64,000 bases of DNA, taken from contig NC_059268.1 in NCBI RefSeq assembly GCF_017591435.1, positions 4,786,481 through 4,850,480 on the forward strand, in the 5' to 3' direction. A program made the position numbers and the translations under genes. The DNA is from Portunus trituberculatus (Eukaryota > Arthropoda > Malacostraca > Decapoda > Portunidae). Under the pieces are notes generated by a model, which did not search any database, was not told the origin of the DNA, and was given only the letters and a program-made list of their open reading frames with translations. This document shows, one piece after another, positions 37,168 through 50,839 of this stretch (positions are counted from its first letter, which is position 1; the number at the start of each line of letters is the position of its first letter).

Positions 37168-37659
37168 GAGGCGCGAAGGCCTCTACAGTTCCACTGTAGA
37201 AGCTTGAAGATGACTATTTAGGTGCAGTGGACGGGCGAGCCTTTTGAAGGGGCTGCCCGTGACTCACCTGACTAGAAATAATCAACCGACGAGAAGACAC
37301 CGGGAGTTGAGATGTACCGGGTCGTTGGACCGCAGCCTTTCGGCCTACCGGTGAGTGATGCGAACCATCATCACTCCTACCGGTCATCGGAAGACGAGGG
37401 TCGGGCTGGACTGCACTTTTTGATACAGCGGGTCCACGAGGGACGGCTGTGACAATATCATCGGACGTCTCCATGCTAAGACCGTCCTCATCACAAGAAG
37501 CCCGATCTGAGACGGAGGGCATCACAGAAAGCTGGACAGAAACAACTGGCGGTACCATTGCAGAACGGTCCCTGGAGGACTCACGATTATGTACACTGGG
37601 AGAAACCTTAGATTGTTTAGGCTAAGCTAAATTAATCGACTCCGCAGAGCCATGGTGCC

Positions 37660-39084
37660 GTTTGGTCAGGCCAATGAAGCATAAGATGTCGCACCAGTAC
37701 CGTCCTTCTGGCGGTAAAGGAGTTCACGGCGGGCGCTACCTAAACTGATGAACTGACTGTTAGCAAGCTGTAAAATATCCTGTTCCAGGCGATACCTAGG
37801 GCATTGCCTGGAACGTACTTGGTGAGCATCACGGCAATGAAAACAATAAGCAGCAGCATTGCAATGCTCCTCAGAATGTGAGTCTAGTGCAGAGCAATTA
37901 CCACATCGGGAAGCCTCCTTGCAGGAGTTTTTACCGTGACCGTACGAATAACATGAGAAACACTGAAGAGGGCGAGAAACAAAACGCCTCACCCTAAGAT
38001 TAATAGGTCCGATATTAACACGGTCAGGAAGGATGGAACCAAAAAAGGTGAGGAGGACCATGTTGGAGGAGTTCCTCATCTTTGTCATCTTTTGGACTGA
38101 GCTAGGACACATTGCTAGTATTTCCTCATCAGGGAATTCATAAAGATCCTGACTGTACACACAACCTTTGATGTAATTAAAGGTGGGATGTGTCTTTATA
38201 GTCTCAAACATGCTGTCAGAAGGACATGGTAGATGTTGCAACATCCTTGATTGCGTGATATCTTTCGCTCGCACTAGCACCCCCTTACCGTATTTCTTGA
38301 GGTTTCCCTCAGGAATCGTGCCGATCTCTTTTGACAGGTACCGGGAGGCATGTATGAAATTCCCAAGCCCATTTTTGTAGTAGGCCACAAACCAACGTGG
38401 AGGCAGGATCTGGCAGACTTCAGGAACTGAACTCTCAGAATGGTGGTCAAAAAGATTTAGGATGTAGTCTGTGTCGCTGTCCGAAATATTGCGAGAGTGG
38501 AGAAGTTCTGTCTTAAAGCCAGAGCCAGCAAGGGGAAGAGATGCTACGTGTTCATAAGCCAGACGGGCTTCGTCACATGATAGAAAAGTCACATAGCAGC
38601 GGTTAGATGGAAAATCTTTATCATAAACAAGTCGAATGCAAAGAACTGTGCCATACACCTTGAGAAGTGAGTGCAAGGCGTGATAAGAAAATGATGGGTT
38701 AACATTTACCATCACAAGGGAGTCATATGCAGCAGAAATACGTCCCTCAGAAGAACTCCCAGAACAGGAGACTGCTGGAGGCTCTTGTGGAGGGGAATCC
38801 TCCTTCCCACTCAGACCTGAAGATGACGTCTCGCGGGCTAGGTCAGCCACCTCACGAAAACCTGACAGTTTTTTGTGTTTCACCATATATATAAAGTTAC
38901 ACAAAAAATGGCCCCAGGGGCAAGGGAAACCACCTACTGGGACTACAATGGGAGGGAGCGCTGGCTGCCGTGGACGGGGTACCTCGTCCCCATGCGGACC
39001 AGTCGTTTTAAAAAAAGGCCCCACATGATACGAATGTTTGTCCACGACAGAGCTGAGACTCCCCTCCCAAAGCATCCCAGCCAT
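37660..39084 (-). CDS. I/Nimb LINE ORF1, nucleic-acid-binding protein
   Basis: An open frame of 472 codons. The most likely start is the internal Met at 38886 (MVKHKKLSGF), which gives 406 residues. Three CCHC-like knuckles are visible near the C-terminus: CFSCYSYGHGKNSC, CGNCSALDSHSEEHC and CFHCRDAHQVRSRQC. The central region resembles the RNA-binding domain of I-group ORF1 proteins. ORF1 proteins package element RNA. A further Ser/Pro-rich open stretch at 37558-37214 may be its original C-terminus after a frame change. Confidence 0.78.
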
Positions 39085-39321
39085 CCAGCACAGGACGGCC
39101 CCTATTGGGCGATCCCTCCAGTGGGTGGCTCCGCTGGTCCACTGGCAGCCTACGTAGGAACCATTTAGTCTGGCCCCTCACTGGCGATTTTACTAGCATA
39201 GGTAGCCCTCTCCCCCTCGAAAGGGCAGAGCAGGCGCCTAAGCCCCCTCTAGCCTAGCTCGCCAGGTCACAGGGGCACGCAAGCCCCCCACCACGACAAG
39301 GCGGTTCCCATCTGGGGGAGG

Positions 39322-39490
39322 GACAGGACAAGATTCTCGCCATTCGAGCTACTCTATGGACGCAGCGTTCGTGGTCCTCTCTCCATGCTCCGCGACCTCT
39401 GAGAAGACAAGACACTCCCACAAGATGAACGGACCAGCTTCCAGTATGTTCTAGAGCTTCAAGAGAAACTGGAAGAGTGTGAGCAGGACT
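39322..39490 (+). pseudogene. Second gypsy integrase, right part
   Basis: Continues the frame interrupted at 33331: RFSPFELLYGRSVRGPLSML, a stop, then SFQYVLELQEKLEEC, the C-terminal half of a gypsy integrase. It begins with the second copy of the LINE target duplication (39322-39330). It ends at about 39490 where hAT sequence begins. Confidence 0.72.
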
Positions 39491-40012
39491 GGACGTCAGT
39501 GGACTCATCTAGTTGAATACTGAACAATCCAGCTCTTTTAATTTCCTGTACCACTTGGTCTTTGATGTCATCAGATATTTGAGATATTCAGCGTTGCAAT
39601 GTATTATTTGAGCGTGAAGTAGTATTCAGCTTTTCAGAACTTTTCTCACCCAAAATCAAGCTTTACCATTGTCTTGGCACATGGCAAAATTAATTCCTCC
39701 CCAATTGTGTGTGGTTTCTTCTTTGCTATTTTAAGGGATACAAGAAATGATGCCTCCACTACAGCAGCATTTTGTTGATGAAAGGAACTGTTGGCATCAA
39801 GTCGTTGTCTCTTCATGCTCATTTCTTTGCCAACATGTTGAGGATGCTTGGTTTCCAGATGTAATCTAAGCTTACTGGGCCTTAGTGATTCAGCTGTGAG
39901 TATTTTGTGACAAATCACACACTGAGGCTTCACTACACCTTTATCAGTGATGCTTGTAAATCCAAAATCCAGGTAGTTGTCATCATAGTTGCGTTTCTTA
40001 TTGGAAGCCATC
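39490..40012 (-). pseudogene. hAT transposase N-terminus with BED zinc finger
   Basis: Start at 40012 (MASNKKRNYDDNYLDFGFT). The BED-type finger is CVICHKILTAESLRPSKLRLH with ETKHPQH. Downstream, after stops and frame changes near 39640, DIKDQVVQEIK and FSIQLDESTDVQSC are visible; the latter is the first catalytic Asp region of this hAT group. The rest of the transposase is missing. Confidence 0.75.
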
Positions 40013-40042
40013 ACTGTACCTGCAATGCACAAAGAAAACACT

Positions 40043-40642
40043 TATTTCTAACACCGCTAACATATGTCATTACCCAAAATTAGAATAATAAAATCGTAAA
40101 TATGAGGTTGAAAGGAAGTTAAATTTTACGTTACAAAAAAGTTAAAATCATTTACCATTAAAGTGGTATTGATTTGGCTGTAACTGAAGTATTCACAGGT
40201 AGGATGAAACTGATTATATGGGGGGGAGGCACACAAGGTTGATCTATGTTGCAACTGTGAATGTGTGGGGTTAACTGAATAATATGAACATCCTTGGTTC
40301 CTTGCTGATAGGTAAGATTCAAGACCAGGTTACCATACAGAATACATAACTTAGGAAGCCTTTATGTTCAGCTAAAACTATTTAGCTTCCCTAATACATC
40401 CCTATGTCTTGTTTTATGTCAAGAACACATAATCAGATGAAAAAATGTAATTATACAGGAAAAAATGGGACGTACGTATTACTCGTGTGTCTGGCAGCAA
40501 GGCACTGCACAAACCTGTACTGAACCTGTAAGTTCCCTCCACTAGCTGTCTACCCGATAAACTCCTTTGGTTTTACTTATGCATAGCCTCAGATTATGGC
40601 CCCCTACATTCTGTTGTATGACCCCCAGTTTGGGAACCACTG
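40043..40642. other. hAT 5' leader, non-coding
   Basis: No open frame of note; lies between the hAT terminal repeat and its transposase start. Confidence 0.5.
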
Positions 40643-40664
40643 AGCCCTAAGAGGTGGAAACACT

Positions 40665-40857
40665 GTTGAAGTACCAGCAGTGCGTTCGGACCAATACAGA
40701 ACTTGTATCTTATATTACGGCGCAAAAGTTTGGAATGAGTTACCGGAAAATATTAAAGCAAAACCTAGTTTAACTAGTTTCAAAGTTTCTCTAAAAGAAT
40801 ACTCACTGAACAAATATCAAGAAGTTACCCGAGCTGGTGCACGTACTATGTATATGA
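40665..40857 (+). pseudogene. LINE ORF2 C-terminal fragment
   Basis: Reads YYGAKVWNELPENIKAKPSL then [13 protein letters not shown], the F..R..WN.LP..I....S...FK..L pattern that closes many CR1/L2/Jockey-type RT proteins. It runs into a (TA)n array at once. A different family from LINE-A and LINE-B. Confidence 0.6.

Positions 40858-40944
<87 letters not shown>
40858..40944. repeat. (TA)n microsatellite
   Basis: TA array directly after the LINE fragment. Confidence 0.95.
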
Positions 40945-40946
<2 letters not shown>

Positions 40947-41640
40947 TTTCTGTAAGTATGTGTATGTTAAAATGAGTAAATATGTGTACGAGTGTATATG
41001 GGCGAGGGTGCCAAGTGCGCATCAGTATTGTAGATGTATATAATTTATGTATGTGTTACGTATAGTGACACAAAGATGTATGTGTGGGATAACTGTGATA
41101 TGAGTATGGCTCACTTAAAGGAACATAGTTATGTAGACGTGGGTATGCATTTACGTTGTACTTTTATATATCTGAGTGTATCTGAGTATGCATGTATGTA
41201 TATGTGTATCTGCGTGTATGTATGTACGTATATATGTACGGTTGCATATCTGTATGCGAATGTGTTTCGGCACGTATGTGTGTATAGGTATGTGTGTGCA
41301 TTTATGTGGAGTGCTTGGGTATTTGTATGTCGGTATAAGATTACTTTGTATATCTGTGTGTTTGTATGCATGTAGGTATATGTGTACGGTTGCATATCTA
41401 TGTGAGTGTGTTTGGGTATGTATGTGTGTGTGTGTGTGTATGTGTGTGCGGCCATGAATATATGTATGTGTAGGCTGTGTATATGCGTGAGCTTTTCTTA
41501 GAAAGTATTAATGTATGTGTTAATGTGTCCAATGATAAACGGATATAAAATGATTAATTTTAGCATAGTTTAGAAACATTTCTTAAAATTCATGTAAACC
41601 AATTAGGACGCTTAAAATGAATAAATTAATGGGCCTTTAA
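40945..41640. repeat. TGTA/TATG-rich low-complexity region
   Basis: Imperfect repeats of TGTATG and TATGTG words, with no real gene; Cys/Val/Tyr-rich frames here are artefacts. May be the decayed 3' region of the LINE fragment or a degenerate microsatellite. Confidence 0.6.
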
Positions 41641-41716
41641 GAGAGATCGCTCTCAAAAGGCTTAGCCTTAATATTATGTTGTGACTTCTGGTCTGATGTA
41701 TGATGTTTGGCTAAAT

Positions 41717-41720
<4 letters not shown>

Positions 41721-41782
<62 letters not shown>

Positions 41783-41895
41783 GCCTTTGGATATGTAAGT
41801 ACTCTGACTCACTGATCGAGAATGAACAAAGGTACTCAATAAATTTGGGGACCAATTGTCTTGAGTCTCAATTGATTTGGGGACCAGTTGTCTTG

Positions 41896-41943
<48 letters not shown>

Positions 41944-42163
41944 ATGTAAGTACACGTAACTACACTGACTCAGTGAGCAAGAATGAACAAAGGTGCTCAG
42001 TAAGTTTGGGGACCAATTGTCTGGAGTCTCAATTGATTTTGGGACCAATTGTCTCGGGTCTCAACTGTCTTGAGTCTCAACTGACTTGGTGATCAACTGT
42101 GTAGGATCACTTGTGGACCAGATGACCTAAGTACCAATCGCTTGGGGACCAATTGACCTGCAC

Positions 42164-42165
<2 letters not shown>
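41721..42165. repeat. About 151-bp tandem duplication with (TC)n cores
   Basis: Two (TC)n arrays (41721-41780 and 41897-41938) are each followed by related sequence beginning GGATATGTAAGTA (41789 and 41940, 151 apart). Within these, GGGGACCAATTG-type words recur at 41848, 41880, 42008, 42041 and 42149. Confidence 0.75.

Positions 42166-42252
<87 letters not shown>
42166..42252. repeat. (TA)n microsatellite
   Basis: TA array. Confidence 0.95.
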
Positions 42253-42639
42253 CTGTGAAAAGAGGTGGTACACACCAACCCAAATAAAAGTTTACTCCCA
42301 GCGACATCTAATAACTCTAGTCCTGTTCTTGACCCGTTCTGGTTTGAATAGTTCTGGTCTGGATCAGTTCTTGGGGTGCTGTGAACTTGCCGTCAAATGT
42401 ACTTGTGATCTCCCTAAATGTTTCCCTTTGTATCTCAAACATCAATGGGTCAACCACAGCCTGCCCTCTAAAGACAACTATCCTCCTAACACAAAACTAC
42501 AAGCACTTATTACATACACACACCCTTCTCTTGAAATGAAAAATGACTACTCACAACCCAGCCTCGGAGTCCCCTTCTGGTGACGGGAACATACCTACTA
42601 AATCTCCCTAGGTCGGACTGCTTTCCGGGTTACAACTGA
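42253..42639. other. Unassigned sequence
   Basis: An 84-codon plus-strand open frame (42329-42583) has no recognisable features. Confidence 0.35.
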
Positions 42640-43323
<684 letters not shown>

Positions 43324-43613
43324 TTTCACTGTTTGATCTGCTGCAGTCTCTGACGAGACAGCCAGATGTTACCCTACGGAACGAGCTCAGAGCTCATTGT
43401 TTCCGATCTTCGGATAGGCCTGAGACCAGGCACACACCACACACCGGGACAACAAGGTCACAACTCCTCGATTTACATCCCGTACCTACTCACTGCTAGG
43501 TGAACAGGGGCTACACGTGAAAGGAGACACACCCAAATATCTCCCCCCGGCCGGGGAATCGAACCCCGGTCCTCTGGCTTGTGAAGCCAGCGCTCTAACC
43601 ACTGAGCTACCGG

Positions 43614-43614
<1 letters not shown>
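43324..43614 (-). mobile_element. tRNA-Val-derived SINE
   Basis: The minus strand begins with a tRNA-like head: GGTAGCTCAGTGGTTAGAGC (A box), a CTGGC-TTCACAA-GCCAG anticodon arm with anticodon CAC (Val), and GGTTCGATTCC (B box, perfect). A roughly 200-bp body (CCCTGTTCACCTAGCAGTGA) shared with the fragment at 60.9 kb follows. Its 5' edge abuts (CA)n and its 3' edge ACACACATATAT. Not a working tRNA gene: it continues into the SINE body and lacks a proper acceptor end. Confidence 0.85.

Positions 43615-43655
<41 letters not shown>
43615..43655. repeat. (TG)n tract
   Basis: On the minus strand this is the (CA)n tail of LINE-A copy 5, immediately followed by the SINE. Confidence 0.95.
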
Positions 43656-45618
<1,963 letters not shown>

Positions 45619-45639
45619 GGAGGCGTAAATTCCTCTTTT

Positions 45640-46400
45640 TTTTTTTCTCTCAACCTAAACCTTCTAAGCTTTGGTTTAACACAGCCTGTCCTCGTGATAT
45701 ACATGATAGAGAGGTTGCCAACAAAAGGTACTTGAGCCTTCTTTCAACTGAATCTCATGCACTTAATATTTCTGCCCGGAATCATGCCAAGTCTGTTCTT
45801 CAACTTCCCAAACACTCTTTCCTAAACAGAAAATGTCAAAATCATTCAAACTCAAACTTCCCTTCCTCTGCCATCAGGCCAAAAATATCTCCAATAACTT
45901 TACTTCTTCTTTCCCTCTTTTATTTCATCCTCATGGCACAACTGCCATTAGGTGGTGAAGTAGTGGATAAGGTGGTGAGCGTGGGACTGGACAAACGTCC
46001 ACGCGTAGGTTCGAATCCCACCACATACCACTTTGAAACTGTATCTTTTGTCGAGTGGTTTAAAGTTACCTACATATCACCATGATACCCAGGTTCTAGG
46101 TGGTTACACCGAAAATGCGCTTGGGTGGTGATATGGGCTTGAGCCACTAATGGTCGGAGGCTGAACAGCGCTTCACACACTCTTCAAGTGTGTCTATAGC
46201 CGCTATAGGCCGTAACATTATGAAAAAAAAAAAATTGTCTCTAAAGCTGAACTCTTCTCTTAAATCTTTGCTAACATCTCCACCTTGAATGATACTGGAC
46301 TTATCCCTCCCTCTCCTTCTCTCTGTGGCTATTTCATGCCTACAATTAAAGTTCTTTGTAATAATCTTTTCCATGCCCTCTATGGCCAAAACCTTCGGAA
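45640..46400 (+). pseudogene. Inverted 5' part of LINE-B copy 3, split by a SINE
   Basis: Plus strand reads SKLWFNTACPRDIHDREVAN, ALNISARNHAKSVLQLPKHS, then after the SINE the start of the RT. This is the region just before the Asp block where the minus-strand part begins, with about 100 codons missing between. Order and polarity fit a twin-priming inversion. Confidence 0.7.
45955..46227 (+). mobile_element. tRNA-derived SINE inserted in LINE-B
   Basis: A tRNA-like head (GGTGAAGTAGTGGATAAGG; perfect B box GGTTCGAATCC near 46010) is followed by a roughly 200-bp body ending in an A run at 46211-46225. Comparison with LINE-B copy 6 (51985-52010) shows the LINE sequence resumes after the A run, with a few bases lost at the site. 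Confidence 0.75.
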
Positions 46401-46780
46401 GGCTCGTATCCTAGACGTACGATGACGTATATCCCTCGTTCTATGACGTACGCCATCGTATGACACCCACAAGGATGACTTACGACATACTAAAGAAAGT
46501 GGGGGAACAACCAGAGTTTTCAAATTTTCTTGGCTTGCTACAACGTATGCCACGCTAATGATGTTGGACGATGTCGAACGACATCAGATGATGTCAAACG
46601 ATGTCAAACGATGTCGAAGCAGACGCATTTGACAAGCGTGCGATGGCGTCCTGTATTCGCTTGACGACGCAAAGGCAGGCCCAGAATGAGCCCTGTAGGT
46701 TATATAGGGGTCCAAAGCGTTTTCCCACGTCACATCACCAAACAGCATCGACATCTACGCACCTCACCATGGATCTCCTT
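46401..46780. other. Unassigned sequence with GATGTCRAACGAT words
   Basis: Short repeats of GATGTCAAAC/GATGTCGAAC at 46570-46617 and several GACGTA words at 46415-46470. A TATATAGG at about 46710 precedes a possible ATG at 46769, but a LINE-B 3' end interrupts it at once. No gene called. Confidence 0.35.
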
Positions 46781-49135
46781 TTTTTTTTTTTATGCAAGGC
46801 AAGAATATTAGAAAAAAAAGGCTCACTGGAACTGCAGTTTCCCTAAAAGATTTGAAAAAAATAAGCCAACAGTCTGAGACAAATGTCTTGATACCTCTCT
46901 CTTAAAAAAAGTGAAGTCGTAGGAAGATGAAAATACAGAAGTAGGTAGGCAGTTCCGAGTTTACCAGTGAAAAGTATGAGTGACTTATTAACTCTTGTGT
47001 AAGAGGGCTGGACAGAATAGGGGTGAGAGGAAGAAGAAAGCCTTGTGCAGCGAGGCAATATCACTAGATCAATAGAGCAGTTAGCATGAAAATAGCGATA
47101 AAAGATAGAAAGCGATAAAAAATTTCGGTAGTGAGAAAGAGGCTTAAGACAGTCAGTCAGAGAAGGGAGTTGATGAGACGAAAAGCTTTAGGTTCTACCC
47201 TGTCTAATAAAGCTGTATAAGTGGAGCCCCCTAACATGCGAAGAGTACTCCATACAAGGATGGATAAGGCCTTTGTACAGAGTTAGCAGTTGGAGTGGCA
47301 AGAAAAACTGGCGGAGACGCCACAAAACGCTTAACTTCATAGAAGCTGTTTAAACAAGAGGTGAGATATGAAATTTCCACTTTAAATTATGAGTAAAGCA
47401 CAGACCGAGGATATTCAGTGTGGAAGAGGGAGAGGAACAGGAAGAGGCTGTTTTGAAATCAAAGCTTTATGCCAGACTCTATCAAAAGCTTTTATATGTC
47501 TAACGCTACAGCAAAAATTTCACCGAAATCTCTAAAAGAGGATGACCATGACTCAGTAAGGAAAGCCAGAAAATTACTAGTAGAGCGACCTTGACGGAAG
47601 CCATGCTGGCGATGAGATGGAAGATTGTTAAATGACTGAGGTTTAAGAATCTTCCTATTGAGGATAGATTAAAAAAAAAAAAAATAGATAAGCAACAAAT
47701 AAAAGATATAGGGTGGTACTTTGAGGGATTAAAACATTCACCCTTTTAGGAACAGGTTGAATGTAGGCAAACTTCCAGCGAAAAGGAAAGGTATAGGTCG
47801 ATAGGCATATAGTTGAAAGAGTTTGTCAAGGCAAGGTGCAAGCACAGAAGCACATTCTAGAGAACAATAGGAGGGACTCCATCAGGTCTATAAGGCTTCC
47901 GAGGGTTTTGACCAGAGAGAACATGGAAAACATAATTACGAAGAATTTTGATTGAAGACATGTAATTATCAGAAGGAAAAGGAGAGGGAAGTACAAGCCC
48001 AAAATCATCCTAAGTGGAGTTTTTAACTAAAATTTGAGAGACGATATCAGCTTTAGAGACAGATAAGATGAAAGTGCTGCCACCAGGATGAAATAAAGAA
48101 ATATAGAAGGGAAAAATGAAGAAGTAAAGTTATTGGAGATGTTTTTGGCCAGATGCCAGAAGTCACAACGGGAGTTAGATTTTTTAAAGATTTTGACATT
48201 TTCTTTTTATGAATGAGTATTTGGCAAGTTAAAGAACAGACTTGGCATGATTCCGGGTAGAAATATAAAGTGCATGATATTCAGGAGATGGAAGGCTCAA
48301 GCATATTTTGTGTGCAACCTCTCTATCATGTATAACATGAGAACAGGCTGTTTTAAACCAAGAGTTAAAAGGTTTAGATTGAGAAAAAGAATCATTCCAG
48401 GGAAAATGAGCAAAATACCTCTTCAAATCCCCCATCTGGCAGAGGTAAAACGCCAGAGACACCTCCACTTCAAGGGATCTTGAGGAGGGATTGGAGAAAT
48501 AGAATAAGATACATAAATGAGATTGTGATCGATGGAGCCCAACGGAGAAGATAGGGTAACAGCATAAGCTGAAAGATTAGAGGTGACGAAAAGATAAAAA
48601 AAATGTTGGGTGTATCTTCAAGACGATCAGGCATACGTGTAGTTTGTTGCATCAGTTGCTCTAGGTCATGAAGGATAGCAAAGTTGAAGGCTAGATCACC
48701 AGGATGGTCAGTGAAGGGAGAGGAAAGCCAAAGCTGGTGGTGGAAATTTAAATAATCAAGGATAAAGATCTCGGCAAAAGGGTAGAGGAACAGAATTTGT
48801 TCCATTTTGGAAGTTAAATAGTCAAAAAATTTACTATCGTTAGAGGAGTAGGGTGAGAGATAGACAGCACAGATAAATTTAGTCAGAGACTGACTTTTGA
48901 GTGTATGCCAGATGGTGGGAAACTCGGAAGATTTGAGAGTGTTGGCACGAGAGCAAATTAAGTTGTTGCGCACATAGAAGCAACATCCAGCTTTGGAACG
49001 AAAGTGAGTATAGAGAAAGTAAGACAGAACGAAGAAGGGGCTCCTAAAGTATATGCCTGTCCTCGCTGACACAGAGCCGCATCTCGCCAGGGACATCTCT
49101 AAGGATGGAGTCTACATACTTGAGAGGGCTTTGTG
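46781..49135 (-). pseudogene. LINE-B copy 5, endonuclease to 3' end with internal deletion
   Basis: The minus strand reads an endonuclease (49096-48470: SKAGCCFYVRNNLICSRA, LTKFICAVYLSPYSSNDSKF, FHHQLWLSSPFTDHPG), then the RT start, a deleted RT middle, and the C-terminal and 3' untranslated parts to a T run at about 46781. Where the family has a GDFN-type block this copy reads LDYLN. Many frame changes. Confidence 0.75.
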
Positions 49136-49183
49136 AATACTGGATGATCATGATAATACTACAGATAAAGCTTGTTTCGCGAT

Positions 49184-49186
<3 letters not shown>

Positions 49187-49235
<49 letters not shown>
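49187..49235. repeat. (TC)n microsatellite
   Basis: Perfect TC array. Confidence 0.95.
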
Positions 49236-49237
<2 letters not shown>

Positions 49238-50728
49238 TGTTTAGGTGGTGACAGTTGCAATGAGTTCCTATGTATAATAAAAAAAGGTAACATTTAATCA
49301 GTATTGATTTTTGTTCATTTTTTTCACTGACACTTACAGAAAAAAAAAATTTCGTTTGCTACCTGTTTCCTGTAACGCTATGAATGCGTACATTCTACAC
49401 AAATATCTATAAATTCATGCTGCTTGGTACCATTCGAGTAAATACCGAGGTGTGACAAGGAGGGAGGAAGAGGCCCAATAAGGAAAGTAGTTCTCGGTAC
49501 ACACAACTTTTGGTCTATATTTTTTGTCTTAAAATAAAGCAAAACCTAACCTGTGTTTAGTTTCCTTTATTTTTTTCTTCTATTTTTTCTTACAAATCCC
49601 AAAGAATGTATCTTGACTCGCAGGACACCATGCCTACTTAATACAAGTAAAATAATAAACAATGTACTTTAAAATTCCGAAGTGAGAAAATAGCCAACGA
49701 TATCCAAACTTACTTTTAGCTAAGCTTAACCAAACTTACCGTTGGCTAGGTGAGGACATTTTAAAGAGACTCGAACTCTCATTTGGAAGGAAGTTCCCTT
49801 GTGGGTGCACCACTTTCAATTAACCTACAAGAATTCATCTTTGAGCTAGCCAGGTGATCATTCTACGCTCCTTTCTTCATTCTCCTTTTTTCATGTATAT
49901 TTATGTATATTCGCCTCTTCCATGGAACATCCTCTTTGTGTTTTTCAATGTTTTCAGTGGTTGTAGTATTTGAACTATACGTATAATATGGCTATTTAAA
50001 GAGTTCCCTTTTCATGCGTAGATGTTGTATGCAACAGCAGGAACCTCACAGGACTATACAGCAGCAATGACATAGTATTTAGCCACCAGTCATTTGAAGC
50101 ATCTTAACTGAGAAATGCTACACCCTCAAAATATTGAAACAGAGTGAGAACAATTAGATAACTATTTGAAATAGTCAGAAAAAATACGAAACTTGCAAAT
50201 GTTGGACTAAGACGTGATGTTTGTCATATGCGTGCTTTTGATCTTGATTTTACCTATAATGATTCATAAAAAGTATAACTGTTCTTACTACATACATATA
50301 TAGGAGCCATTTCTTTCGTATTACAGCAAATAACATCTAATTAATACAATAATTTGGAAATTTATTACGATTGGAAAAGCCTAACACTTCCTAAAATATC
50401 TTCACTAATGTTCAAAATTTTGGTACTATTATGAGAGAAAAGCAGTGGCCAAAGGTGATTGTGGAACTGTCTTATGTCTACAATGGTATTGGTGCAAGCG
50501 AAAAAATTATGACTATAACTGGCCCTAAGTTCCTCTTTGGATTTCATAGAAGGTGATGTTCCAGCTAAAGTCGATAAATATAATGAAAATAAATGTTACT
50601 TAGTTCTTTATTATATTATAACATGTGAGACAGCATTCCTTTTCTATAAATAAGCGTTTCAACAAATGAAAATATATTATTACCTTTAAACTATAAGCAG
50701 GTCATATATACTGATAATTCTATTCCAG
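49236..50728. other. Single-copy-looking, AT-rich sequence; possible intron
   Basis: No known repeat recognised. A 60-codon minus-strand open frame at 50365-50547 (SHNFFACTNTIVDIRQFHN) has protein-like composition but no family assignment. Precedes the candidate receptor exon. Confidence 0.4.
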
Positions 50729-50839
50729 ACGGGCATGTGCAGACTATACATGATGTCTCGAGGTATATTGGGACCAAGAAACCTAAGTTTTACCTTTCCT
50801 AAGGGCTCTCCCCTCAAGAATATAGTTGATGCCGTGTAC
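50729..50839 (+). CDS. Candidate ionotropic receptor exon (ligand-binding S2 end)
   Basis: Ionotropic receptors (IRs) are chemosensory relatives of glutamate receptors in arthropods. The exon is exactly 37 codons with phase 0 at both ends, bounded by a consensus acceptor (TATTCCAG) and donor (GTAAGT). It reads TGMCRLYMMSRGILG then NLSFTFPKGSPLKNIVDAVY. This matches the C-x-L/F-Y...KGSPL...ID pattern that ends the second ligand-binding lobe in IRs, as I know the family. No other exon was found nearby, so partial gene or pseudogene cannot be separated. Confidence 0.5.

Larger units (their letters stand above)
33332..39321 (-). mobile_element. Near-complete I/Nimb-type LINE, 5990 bp
   Basis: A minus-strand non-LTR element with ORF1 (zinc knuckles), then ORF2 with endonuclease, RT and RNase H; the RNase H places it in the I group. 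It ends in a short (ATCC)n tail (33332-33350). A 9-bp direct duplication flanks it, and the interrupted gypsy integrase frame continues on the far side. These two independent facts fix the boundaries. Full length at both ends, but ORF2 has several frame changes. Confidence 0.88.
39490..40642 (-). mobile_element. hAT DNA transposon, 5' half
   Basis: On the minus strand the element starts at 40642 with CAGTGGTTCCCAAACTGGGG, a terminal repeat typical of BED-finger hAT elements. It then has a leader and a BED-finger transposase N-terminus. The other end is absent: hAT sequence stops at about 39490 against gypsy sequence. An 8-bp duplication partner for the flank AGCCCTAA could not be found. Confidence 0.7.

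Noticed and set aside
42329..42583. 84-codon open frame
   Set aside because: No motif, no splice context, and surrounded by repeat debris.
43536..43614. Functional tRNA-Val gene
   Set aside because: The tRNA-like part runs into a SINE body also seen at 60.9 kb and lacks a clean acceptor end and terminator.
45990..46030. Functional tRNA gene
   Set aside because: Perfect B box but only a SINE head; it continues into a body with a poly(A) tail inside LINE-B.
50365..50547. Second receptor exon on the minus strand
   Set aside because: Protein-like composition but opposite strand to the candidate IR exon and no recognisable motif.
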